Below, piece by piece: positions 49,934-58,187 of a DNA stretch of 64,000 nt; positions within the stretch are counted from its first letter, which is position 1; every line of letters begins with the position of its first letter. A program made the translations under genes and the position numbers. The notes beneath the pieces are model-generated. The model made no database searches, was not told the DNA's origin, and worked only from the letters and a program-made list of their open reading frames with translations. Source of the DNA: Paenibacillus doosanensis (lineage in GTDB: Bacteria > Bacillota > Bacilli > Paenibacillales > NBRC-103111). The DNA is taken from assembly GCF_025060755.1 (NCBI RefSeq), contig NZ_JANYUY010000001.1:124001-188000 (forward strand), read 5' to 3'.

Positions 49934-50827
49934 ATGGCACAAGCGCATAAGATCAACGACGGTTCGGGCCGCAAGCCGCGGCTGGACATCCAGCAATCCT
50001 GGTGGGCTATGAACGGCGTCGGAAACGGCGAACGGGAATGGACCGTGGAGGAGAAGTTCGAGAAGATTGCTGAAGCCGGCTTTACCGGCATATTGAGCGG
50101 AATTCCGGCCCCTGAAGAGCAGGATCGCTGGCATCGCCTGCTTGAGGAATACAACCTCAGCTTCGGCACGCATGCTTTCCCATACCGAAGGGAAGATCTC
50201 ACGCCGGTGCTTCGGGACGCCAAGCAATTCGGCGCGCAGTATGTCAACGCTCAGGTGATGGACTCCTTTGTCATCGGGGACGAAGCGATCCGCTTGCTGC
50301 AGAGCTTGACGGAAGAAGCCGCCGTCCACGGCGTCCCGTTCATGGTAGAGACGCACCGGGCCCGCGTCACGCAGGACCTGCACCGGACGGCCGATTATGT
50401 AAACGCTATCCCCGGCCTGCGGCTTACTATCGATTTCTCGCACTATGTCGTGGCGGGAGAGATGACCCATAGCGGCATCATCGAAAAAGCGGAGCCGCTG
50501 CTCGATACGCTGCTGCGCCGCACATCCGCCCTGCACGGACGGGTGTCCAACGGGGAGCAGGTTCAAGTCGATATCGGACCGAACGGAGAGCATGGCATGG
50601 TCGAGCATTATCTCAGATGGTGGTCCAAAGGAATCGCTTACTGGCTTCAGGAAGCGCAGCCCGGCGACGTGCTGCCGTTCGTCAGCGAGCTCGGCCCTCC
50701 GGGTTATGCGATTACCTCCGACGGCTACTCCTGCGGCCGCGCCGAAATATCCGACCGCTGGCAGCAAGCGCTTGTATTTAAGCGGCTGGCCGAGGAAGCT
50801 TGGCGCACGGCAGCCGGCGAAGCCTAA
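49934..50827 (+). CDS. Sugar-phosphate isomerase/epimerase-family TIM-barrel protein
   Basis: The 297-residue product has xylose-isomerase-like barrel landmarks: EWTVEEKFEKIAEAGFTGI, FMVETHRARVTQDL (metal Glu), LRLTIDFSHYVVAGE (metal Asp/His), and ALHGRVSNGEQ. Members isomerise or epimerise keto-sugars or cyclitols. The substrate is unknown; its neighbours (DeoR regulator, pectin methylesterase) suggest a plant-sugar metabolite. AGGAGG lies 16 bases before ATG 49934, longer than normal spacing, and there is no better in-frame start. Confidence 0.82.
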   Translation: MAQAHKINDGSGRKPRLDIQQSWWAMNGVGNGEREWTVEEKFEKIAEAGFTGILSGIPAPEEQDRWHRLLEEYNLSFGTHAFPYRREDLTPVLRDAKQFGAQYVNAQVMDSFVIGDEAIRLLQSLTEEAAVHGVPFMVETHRARVTQDLHRTADYVNAIPGLRLTIDFSHYVVAGEMTHSGIIEKAEPLLDTLLRRTSALHGRVSNGEQVQVDIGPNGEHGMVEHYLRWWSKGIAYWLQEAQPGDVLPFVSELGPPGYAITSDGYSCGRAEISDRWQQALVFKRLAEEAWRTAAGEA

Positions 50828-50882
50828 TCCGTCTATTTCTATTTAATTAAGACTTATCCAAGCAGCGATGCGATGCAGCAGT

Positions 50883-50931
50883 CCAAGCGCAAGCCCGCCC
50901 GCAATATGGAACATGCGGCGGCTTGACTTGG
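50883..50931. terminator. Convergent terminator between the isomerase and pectin methylesterase genes
   Basis: CCAAG-GCAAGCC-CGC and GCG-GGCTTG-CTTGG build an interrupted long stem between the convergent stops. T runs are weak. Confidence 0.6.
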
Positions 50932-50956
50932 GCTGTTTGTCTGCCGACCCGGATGC

Positions 50957-51868
50957 CTAAGCGTGCGGAGAGGCTGCCGCCGGATTCCAGCCGTCCGGCC
51001 CGCCGAGCACCTTCTCCGCCGTACATTCGCGCGCCTCTTCCTCCGTAAGCCGACCGGACCAGCCGACCCTCGCTTCAGGGTTCGCTCCATCTCCGCGCGA
51101 GGCATATTCGCCATAACGGGATGTGCGCTCTCGCGCCGGATCATTCCAGTTATGCCAGCCTTCCGGCTTAATCGATCCGTCCATCTCCGTGCGAATCCAG
51201 ACGACGCGGGCATGCGGCCGCCACGGCCTGCCGAGATATACGTCGGAGGCTCCCGGGTCCGACGTTACTTTACAGTCGAGAAACACATAGCCGTGTTCTT
51301 GATGCTCGGGCGTCGAGGCCGCCGTCAAGTAGCCTCCCTTGCGCTTGCAATGAATTTCGCAATGGGAAAATACGGCGCTGGCGGGTCCGAAAATAAAGTC
51401 GACATCCCCCTCGATACGGCATGACTCGTAGTACTGCCTGCTTTCTCCCGTATACAGCGTATCTTGAAAGCCGAGGAACGTCACCTCGCGAAATACGGCT
51501 CGGTCTCCCGTTACGAATGCAGCCACCGCCTGCCCGGCTCCTTGTCCTGAGCCGTTGCGAATCGTCAGCCGTTCAGCGGTAAAATCGTCGCCGTGAAAAA
51601 AAGCGCTGGCGCTGCGGAACGTGCCGAGCGGCTCTCCGTCCGTTCCGATCGTCTTAGCACGATCCGAATAGGTCAGCACGACTCCGTCCCGGCTCTCGCC
51701 GATGAAATGCAGCCGGCATTTCTCCTTGGGAACGGTCAGCTTCTCCTCGTACACTCCGTTCTTGATATCGATGACGACCGGCTCCCTGCTTCCTGAAGGA
51801 GCCGCATCGACCGCTGCCTGAACCGTCGGGAAATCCCCTTCCCCGTTAGGGGCCACCACGATTCTCAT
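50957..51868 (-). CDS. Pectin methylesterase (CE8), intracellular
   Basis: The 303-residue right-handed beta-helix protein has the pectinesterase motifs FPTVQAAVDAAP, GFQDTLYTG (Gln135, catalytic Asp136), DVDFIFG (Asp157) and LGRPWRP (Arg214, Trp216). It removes methyl esters from galacturonan. It has no signal peptide, so it acts on imported methylated oligogalacturonides. ATG 51868 follows AGAGG. It lies downstream of the second heparinase-like lyase, but a strong terminator at 51997 separates them, so co-transcription would need read-through or a local promoter. Confidence 0.93.
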   Translation of the reverse strand: MRIVVAPNGEGDFPTVQAAVDAAPSGSREPVVIDIKNGVYEEKLTVPKEKCRLHFIGESRDGVVLTYSDRAKTIGTDGEPLGTFRSASAFFHGDDFTAERLTIRNGSGQGAGQAVAAFVTGDRAVFREVTFLGFQDTLYTGESRQYYESCRIEGDVDFIFGPASAVFSHCEIHCKRKGGYLTAASTPEHQEHGYVFLDCKVTSDPGASDVYLGRPWRPHARVVWIRTEMDGSIKPEGWHNWNDPARERTSRYGEYASRGDGANPEARVGWSGRLTEEEARECTAEKVLGGPDGWNPAAASPHA

Positions 51869-51996
51869 GATTTCCTCTCTCCTTCCCCTGAACGAAATCT
51901 TCTACAAACGTATTATGCTCACAATCAAACTCAAGTTTCTTCTCTAATTCATGCTCGATTGCATCAAAACTTTCATATTCTTGTCCTTGCATAAAG

Positions 51997-52038
51997 ACGG
52001 GAACCGACGCCGCCCGCTAGGCAGCTTCCGGTTCCCGT
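51997..52038 (-). terminator. Terminator of the second heparinase-like gene
   Basis: ACGGGAACCG pairs perfectly with CGGTTCCCGT, followed on the minus strand by TCTTT, 25 bases past the lyase stop. Confidence 0.8.
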
Positions 52039-52062
52039 TTGACTTCGCTGGTGCAAATGTCT

Positions 52063-53961
52063 TTAGCCCTTTGCTTCAGGCGCCGCCGCAGCCGCTTCTA
52101 CCGTCAGCTTCCATTCCCCTTCGAGCGAAGCTTCCCCAGCCCGCAGGAGAATGCGATACACGGCATCGCCCCAGACCGGCTTCATCCGGGCATCCTCCAC
52201 CGCGATGGCTTCCGCCGACGCATGCAGACGCTCAGCGTCATAATGAAGCAGCAGACGCTCGCCATGCTCGTTCTCCAGCTCGATCACGCCGTCCTCGCGC
52301 AGCAGCGGCCGCTGCAGCGACAGCAAGCTCAGCACGATGTCGGCCGTGGCCTCCTGCAGACGGTAAACGTCCTTGATCTCCACCTCTGCGCAGCCTCCGG
52401 CGCGATGCAGCGCGCACGTGCGACGCCACGAGACGATTCCCGCTTCTTCCGGATAGGCGCCGGACAGCTCCATGGAGACGCGGGCGCGCTCATCGTCAGC
52501 GCTGTACTCCACGCCGGTCGCCCGGTACTCCTTCCCGGGCTGCTGCTGGACGCCGTTAACCGTCGGCAGGCTGTGGTAAGCGGATTGCATCGTCCATATT
52601 TCGTAACGCCGCGGAGAGAACGTCTTCGCCGTGTAGCTCTCCACTCCGGCATCGATCAGAAACGGATGGCCGTTGTAGTAAACGACGAAATGGCCGACAT
52701 CGTTATGATTATGGCTTTCGTCGTTATGCCCGCCCTTGGCGGCCAAATACAGCCCCGCGCTGCTATCTCCCCGCTCCCTTGCGGCAAATATATGCGTATC
52801 CTTCAGCCACACGTCGCGCTCATAAGGAGGAGAAACCGGCTCCCGCAGCAGCTCGTTGGCATCCATCAGCTCGGCGACAATCCGGTGCAGCGAAGGAATT
52901 TTGTCGCGGAAGAACCCGTTGCCCTGGAACGCATACGCTCCAAGCCGGCTCATCCTGGCATCGCCGATCCGCTTCCCGTAGCGGTACACCAAATCTCCCG
53001 CTATCGTGAGCTTGGCATCGCCGTCAGCGAAGTTGACGAAGTGGTTGCCGTCGATATGCACGCGGTAAATGTACTTGCCGATTTCTTGAATGAGCGGCTC
53101 GCCGTAGAAATCGATTTGTCCGCCCGTCGCCTCGTACAGCAGCTCCAGACAGTCGAACAGCGAAGCGCCCGCGCGCCCCCAATAGCTGGCTCCTTCGTCG
53201 CAGCCGCCGTCCGGATGGTAGACGCCGACGAACGCGTCGAGACTGCGCGCCGCTTTGGATACCGCCCTGCTGCGCACGAACGGATCTTCCTCCAGCACGA
53301 GCAGCGCCGCCAAGCAGTTGGAATGAATCCACGGATTCCAATTGTTGACCGTGCGGTCGATGAAGCCCATCCACCAGAAGTCCTCCCGGTCCAAATACGG
53401 CTCGATGATGCGCCGGCGGATCTCATGGCGGATGCGTCTGCCGATCATCGGCTCCTCCCGTTCAAGCTGTGCGTCCAATAAATAGGCGGTCCATGTCAGC
53501 AGTGCTCCGGTCTCCGCAGCGAATAAGTCGATCACCTGCTCGGTCACATCGGGCAGCGCAAAGCCGCGGCTTTGCAGAGATATCGACATATGGGCGGGAA
53601 CGACCCAATAGGTTTCTTCGCATAAGCACCAGATTCCATTCATGATCGGCTCCATGAAACGTCCTTGCCCTTCGAGACATTCCGCTACAACCAGTTCGGT
53701 AAGCGCCCTTCTCCGCTCGAAATAAGCGGCTTCATACTTGGTGCGGTTGCCATTGCGGACAAAATCCATATACCGGACGGCGGGCAGCGCCGGCCATTCG
53801 AACGCAAGGCGCTCCTGCGCCCATTCGATCCATTGAGCGCGGATACTGTCCGGCACCGCCTCCCAGAATGCCCGTTCTCCCGCTTTGGGAAACGGATGGA
53901 ACTGCGCCGCCGACTGCAGACGTTCGGCCGCATACTCCTGTGTCACCGTTGAACTGAACAT
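52063..53961 (-). CDS. Heparinase II/III-like polysaccharide lyase (copy 2)
   Basis: The 632-residue protein is a clear paralogue of the one at 6658-8538. Shared blocks include YMDFVRNGNRTKYEAAYFERRRAL, IMNGIWCLCEETYWVVPAH, NWNPWIHSNCLAALL, YHPDGGCDEGASYW and GGHNDESHNHNDVGHFVVYYNG, in the same order and with nearly the same length. The family cleaves uronate-containing chains by elimination. No signal peptide is present. ATG 53961 follows GAGG. It is divergent from a sugar ABC importer, so the lyase likely acts on the imported oligosaccharide. Confidence 0.86.
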   Translation of the reverse strand: MFSSTVTQEYAAERLQSAAQFHPFPKAGERAFWEAVPDSIRAQWIEWAQERLAFEWPALPAVRYMDFVRNGNRTKYEAAYFERRRALTELVVAECLEGQGRFMEPIMNGIWCLCEETYWVVPAHMSISLQSRGFALPDVTEQVIDLFAAETGALLTWTAYLLDAQLEREEPMIGRRIRHEIRRRIIEPYLDREDFWWMGFIDRTVNNWNPWIHSNCLAALLVLEEDPFVRSRAVSKAARSLDAFVGVYHPDGGCDEGASYWGRAGASLFDCLELLYEATGGQIDFYGEPLIQEIGKYIYRVHIDGNHFVNFADGDAKLTIAGDLVYRYGKRIGDARMSRLGAYAFQGNGFFRDKIPSLHRIVAELMDANELLREPVSPPYERDVWLKDTHIFAARERGDSSAGLYLAAKGGHNDESHNHNDVGHFVVYYNGHPFLIDAGVESYTAKTFSPRRYEIWTMQSAYHSLPTVNGVQQQPGKEYRATGVEYSADDERARVSMELSGAYPEEAGIVSWRRTCALHRAGGCAEVEIKDVYRLQEATADIVLSLLSLQRPLLREDGVIELENEHGERLLLHYDAERLHASAEAIAVEDARMKPVWGDAVYRILLRAGEASLEGEWKLTVEAAAAAPEAKG

Positions 53962-54276
53962 CGTTTACCTCATCCCCTCAGGATCGGAATCGTGGCCGCT
54001 AAGCCTACTGTCATTGTATCCTTAACTTTCGCTCAAAGCCTACTATCATCTGAAAAGATTAATAGAATCGCCGGGCAACAAGCCGCTTCATCCATAATCA
54101 CAAGAAATGATTATCGCCCCCGGAATCGCCCCCCGCCCCCGCCGCTGCGGGCTTTCCTCCCATGCAAGGTGTCAGATGAAATGATTGTTTCTTTTTGCCG
54201 CACCGTCTCCTACAATGATCGCAAGAGGCGCAGTTCTACCAGCCGTGCAGCCCACTTAAACAAGGAGTGTGAATAT
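53962..54276. promoter_or_regulatory. Divergent promoter region of lyase copy 2 and the ABC importer
   Basis: This 315-base gap contains a perfect dyad ATAATCA-N7-TGATTAT at 54094-54114, a candidate operator roughly midway. No gene is supported in it; the frame that extends the permease upstream to 53992 lacks a ribosome site. Confidence 0.5.
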
Positions 54277-55236
54277 ATGAAAGCGGATACCGCAGAGACG
54301 AGCCTTGACATCTCCCCTTCCGCCAAACGAATCCGACCCGGTTGGAAACAGCATTTGATGGATTGGGACTTGTATTTACTGCTGGCCCCCGGCCTGTTCT
54401 ACTTTCTCATCTTCAAATATTTGCCAATGTGGGGAATTATTATCGCTTTTCAAGATTACAGCCCGTTTCAAGGGATTTTGAACAGCGATTGGGTCGGATT
54501 CAAACATTTTATCCGGCTGTTCCAATACGACAAGTTTTGGGAAATTTTTCGCAATACCATCTTAATTAGCTTGTATAACCTGATCTTCTTCTTTCCGGCC
54601 CCGATCGTCATCGCGCTTCTTCTTAATGAAGTTAGAAGGTCGTGGTTCAAGCGCTCCGTACAGACGATTATTTATTTGCCGCATTTTATTTCGTGGGTCG
54701 TCGTCGCAGGCATTACCTACCTGCTTCTCGGCACGCAGGGCGGAATCGTCAACGAAGTGATCAAGGCGTCCGGAGGCGAAGCGCTCTCCTTCCTGACAAC
54801 GCCGGACTGGTTCCGCTCCCTGCTCGTCTCGCAAAGCATATGGAAAGAAGCCGGCTGGGGCACGATCATTTTCCTTGCCGCTCTGTCCGGCGTCGATACC
54901 CAGCTCTACGAAGCGGCGATCGTCGACGGAGCCGGGCGCTGGCGTCAGCTGTGGCATATAACGCTGCCGGCCATTCGCAGCACAATCTTTATTTTGCTCA
55001 TTTTGCGGCTCGGCAACATCCTCGACGTCGGCTTCGAGCATATTTTCCTCATGCTGAATTCCACCGTAACCAGCGTCGGCGACGTGTTCGAAACCTATGT
55101 GTACCGGGAAGGACTAATCGGGGGCAAATTCAGTTATACGACCGCCGTCGGACTGTTCAAATCGTTCATCGGTCTGATTCTGGTCGTCGGAGCCAACTGG
55201 CTGACCAAAAAATTCGGCGAAGAAGGCGTCTTCTAA
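54277..55236 (+). CDS. Sugar ABC transporter permease (LplB/YteP type)
   Basis: The 319-residue product has six hydrophobic segments and the EAA motif YEAAIVDGAGRWRQLWHITLPAI, plus LMDWDLYLLLAPGLFYFLIFKYLPMWGIIIAFQDY, the typical LplB-type opening. I chose ATG 54277 because AGGAGTG lies eight bases upstream. Relatives import oligogalacturonide-like or other plant oligosaccharides. It is followed 16 bases later by its partner permease. An ATPase is not in the cluster; such importers usually share a distant MsmX-type ATPase. Confidence 0.94.
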   Translation: MKADTAETSLDISPSAKRIRPGWKQHLMDWDLYLLLAPGLFYFLIFKYLPMWGIIIAFQDYSPFQGILNSDWVGFKHFIRLFQYDKFWEIFRNTILISLYNLIFFFPAPIVIALLLNEVRRSWFKRSVQTIIYLPHFISWVVVAGITYLLLGTQGGIVNEVIKASGGEALSFLTTPDWFRSLLVSQSIWKEAGWGTIIFLAALSGVDTQLYEAAIVDGAGRWRQLWHITLPAIRSTIFILLILRLGNILDVGFEHIFLMLNSTVTSVGDVFETYVYREGLIGGKFSYTTAVGLFKSFIGLILVVGANWLTKKFGEEGVF

Positions 55237-55252
55237 ACTGGGAGGGAACTAC

Positions 55253-56125
55253 ATGCACACCAAACCGACATGGGGCAGCCGATTGTTCGATGCGGCCAAT
55301 ACGCTGTTTCTCATCGCCTGCTCGCTAATCACGCTATTTCCGTTTCTGTACATACTCGCCACCTCTCTGGCTCCGCTGCAGCAGGTGCTGCGCGGGGGCG
55401 TCATCCTATGGCCGGAGACGTTTACGTGGGACGCATACCGGACGATTTTCTCGAACACTCATTTTGTACGCTCATTGTATACGACATTTTTCATTACCGT
55501 AGTCGGCACGTTCACCAATTTGCTGCTGACGACGTTTATGGCGTACCCGCTGGCCAAAAAAAGGCTCAAAGGGCGCGGCGTCATCTTGTTTCTCGTCGTT
55601 TTCTCCATTCTGTTCAACGGCGGATTGATCCCGTCTTATATGATCGTCAAATCGCTGGGATTGATCAACACGGTCTGGTCGCTCATCATTCCCGGCGCAA
55701 TCAGCGCATTCAATCTGATTATTATGAAAAACTTTTTCCAGGCCATTCCCGAGGAGCTGGAGGAAGCGGCGCGCATCGACGGCTGCAAAAATTGGGGCGT
55801 ACTGTTCCGTATCGTACTCCCTCTCTCCATGCCGGCTCTGGCCACCTTTACGCTATTTTACGCCGTCGGGCATTGGAATCAATTTTTTGCCGCCGTCATG
55901 TACGTAACCAAGCCGAACTTATGGCCGATTCAGGTCGTCTTGCGGCAAATGATTATTGAAGGCTCCACCCAGGATTTCGAGGTCGCGATGGGAGAGCTCA
56001 AAATCATCCCCACCACGATCAAAATGGCGGCGATCATCGTCGCGACGGTACCGATTTTGTTCGTGTACCCGTTTTTGCAAAAGCATTTTGCCAAAGGCGT
56101 GCTGCTCGGCTCCGTCAAAGGCTGA
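55253..56125 (+). CDS. Sugar ABC transporter permease (YtcP type)
   Basis: The 290-residue product has six hydrophobic segments, the ITLFPFLYILATSL opening and the EAA motif LEEAARIDGCKNWGVLFRIVLPLS, plus KAFFQ-like IMKNFFQAIPEE and the C-terminal FAKGVLLGSVKG of YtcP/LplC-type permeases. ATG 55253 follows GGGAGGG. It pairs with the preceding permease. Confidence 0.95.
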   Translation: MHTKPTWGSRLFDAANTLFLIACSLITLFPFLYILATSLAPLQQVLRGGVILWPETFTWDAYRTIFSNTHFVRSLYTTFFITVVGTFTNLLLTTFMAYPLAKKRLKGRGVILFLVVFSILFNGGLIPSYMIVKSLGLINTVWSLIIPGAISAFNLIIMKNFFQAIPEELEEAARIDGCKNWGVLFRIVLPLSMPALATFTLFYAVGHWNQFFAAVMYVTKPNLWPIQVVLRQMIIEGSTQDFEVAMGELKIIPTTIKMAAIIVATVPILFVYPFLQKHFAKGVLLGSVKG

Positions 56126-56335
56126 GGAAGGCTCGAAATTTTTGTATTCCGTATTCGGCTAGCGGTATCACGGACGCAGCTTGACTAAGTGCTTCAAGCG
56201 CAATCGAAAAGGCCGACGCGGCCCTCTCCCGCCCACGCCCTTCTCACAGCTATCGCAAGGAGTTCCGCGGCCTTATTCACTTTGCAGCCGGCGCGTCCTG
56301 TATGTATAAGCCCCATATTTAAGGAGGTCATTATC

Positions 56336-57868
56336 ATGACAAACAGATGGTCCAAATGGTTATCCGTCTCTACCGTTACCGCGTTTACGGCGACAACGCT
56401 GCTCGGCTGCTCGATGGTCCCCGGCGCCGAAGACAATCCTCCTGCCGCTTCCAAAGAGGGCGCCTCTGACAGCGGAGGTACGAAGCGTTTGAAGATCAGC
56501 ATGATGTTCCCGCTGTACAACGAGCCGCCGCAAAAAAACGAGGTTTGGAAAATGATCGAGGACAAGTTCAACATCGAATTCGAGCCGATGGCCGTCCCTA
56601 ACAACAGCTATGAAGACAAGCTGAAAGTAACGCTCGCGTCCGGAGACATGCCGGACATTATCCTGTGGACCAAATATCCCGACCCCGAGCTGAACACCTA
56701 TGTGGCTCAAGGCGCCTTCGCCCCGCTGGACGATCTGATCAAGGCATCGCCCAATATTATGAAAACGCCGCAGGGCATTTTCGACAATATCAAAATTGAC
56801 GGCAAATTGTACGGCGTTCCCAGAACCCGGGCGCTGAACCGTTCCGCGGTCATGATCCGCAAAGACTGGCTCGACAATCTCGGTCTCCCCGTACCGGCGA
56901 CGATGGACGACGTGTATAAAACCGCGGTGAAATTTACGACCGACGATCCGGACAAAAACGGCAAAGCCGATACGTTCGGCATCGCCTTCGGGGAGAACGT
57001 GTCGCATATGGACCCGCTGTTCATGGCCTTCGATTCCGGCGCCGGCTGGCGGGTGATGGAGGACGGGACGCTGATGAACGACGCGATTACGCCGGGCAAG
57101 AAGCAGGCGCTGGAATGGCTGCGCAAGCTGTATCAGGACGGCGGGCTGGACAAAGACTTTGCCGTATTGAAGAACACGCAAGTATGGGAGAAGCTTGAAG
57201 GCGGCAAAGCCGGCATTCTGCTTGGAGGACAAACCAGCGATTACGCCCGTTACGTGGAAAATTTGGCTAAAGTCGATCCGAAGGCCAATCTGATTATGAT
57301 CAAGCCGCCGGCAGGTCCGACCGGGAAATTCGGATACAGCGAAACGTCGGGCTTTTTCGGAGAGTGGGTCATCCCCGCCAAAACCGACAAGGACAAGCTG
57401 AAACGGATTATGGAGCTGCTCGACTGGCAGGCCGGCGACGAAGCCTATAACTTAAAGCGGTACGGCGTGGAAGGCGTTCATCATACCAAGAACGCCGACG
57501 GAACGTACAAAATTAACGTAGACAAATACAAAGCCGACGGCGTCGATGCCGTCATCGCCCACAACCCTTACGACCCTTACAGCTATGTTGTCTCCTCCGC
57601 TCCGGCCGCCGTCCAGAAAGCGCAGAAAGAAAATCTTGATCTGGTCAGGGATATGGGTATTAAAAATCCGGCTCTCTCCTTCGTCGCCCCGTCGGCTCCG
57701 GATAAACAGAGCGACTTGAACAAGCTGCGCGACGAAGAATACGTCAAACTGGTGATGGGCAAAGTGCCGATGGACGATTTCGACCGGTTTGTCCAGGAGT
57801 GGCTCGATAAAGGCGGACGGCAAATTACGAAGGAAACGAACGACTGGTACAAAACGCAGAAAAAATGA
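56336..57868 (+). CDS. Extracellular sugar-binding lipoprotein (LplA/LipO type)
   Basis: The 510-residue product has a lipoprotein signal with Cys25 in TLLGC and a large family-1 solute-binding fold (ISMMFPLYNEPPQKNEVWKMIEDKFNIEFEPMAVPNNSYEDKLKVTLASGDMPDI). It would capture the oligosaccharide outside the cell. I chose ATG 56336 because AAGGAGG lies nine bases upstream; the longer frame to 56189 lacks support. A 210-base gap precedes it. It is the third gene of the importer cluster and precedes the AraC-type regulator. Confidence 0.94.
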   Translation: MTNRWSKWLSVSTVTAFTATTLLGCSMVPGAEDNPPAASKEGASDSGGTKRLKISMMFPLYNEPPQKNEVWKMIEDKFNIEFEPMAVPNNSYEDKLKVTLASGDMPDIILWTKYPDPELNTYVAQGAFAPLDDLIKASPNIMKTPQGIFDNIKIDGKLYGVPRTRALNRSAVMIRKDWLDNLGLPVPATMDDVYKTAVKFTTDDPDKNGKADTFGIAFGENVSHMDPLFMAFDSGAGWRVMEDGTLMNDAITPGKKQALEWLRKLYQDGGLDKDFAVLKNTQVWEKLEGGKAGILLGGQTSDYARYVENLAKVDPKANLIMIKPPAGPTGKFGYSETSGFFGEWVIPAKTDKDKLKRIMELLDWQAGDEAYNLKRYGVEGVHHTKNADGTYKINVDKYKADGVDAVIAHNPYDPYSYVVSSAPAAVQKAQKENLDLVRDMGIKNPALSFVAPSAPDKQSDLNKLRDEEYVKLVMGKVPMDDFDRFVQEWLDKGGRQITKETNDWYKTQKK

Positions 57869-57881
57869 CGGCACGGCAGCA

Positions 57882-57916
57882 GCGCCCCTCCTGGATGAAG
57901 TTCTGGCGAGGGGCGC
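57882..57916 (+). terminator. Inverted repeat after the binding-protein gene
   Basis: GCGCCCCTC pairs perfectly with GAGGGGCGC 13 bases past the stop. There is no T run, so it may serve as an RNA-stabilising hairpin. The rest of the 319-base gap to 58187 shows no gene and presumably holds the regulator's promoter. Confidence 0.55.
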
Positions 57917-58187
57917 GTATGCGTTCGGGCGCGGGGTTTCGCGCCTCCCATCTCCCGAATAGGGCTTGCAGCCTGTTTTCTCCTGTTCCGGAAGGGAAAC
58001 GGATATGCAGCACGAACATATATACCAAAGAATACAACGCTTTTGAGAAAAACGTCTATCGACGTCCTTTCACGGATGTTCGACCGCGCTGAGCGGAAAT
58101 TTTTATCGCTAATAGGAAATATCTTGCTATGCTGACGCTTTAGTAAACTTGCACTTTCCAATGTGGTAAAAAAGGCGGTGGCCCCTG

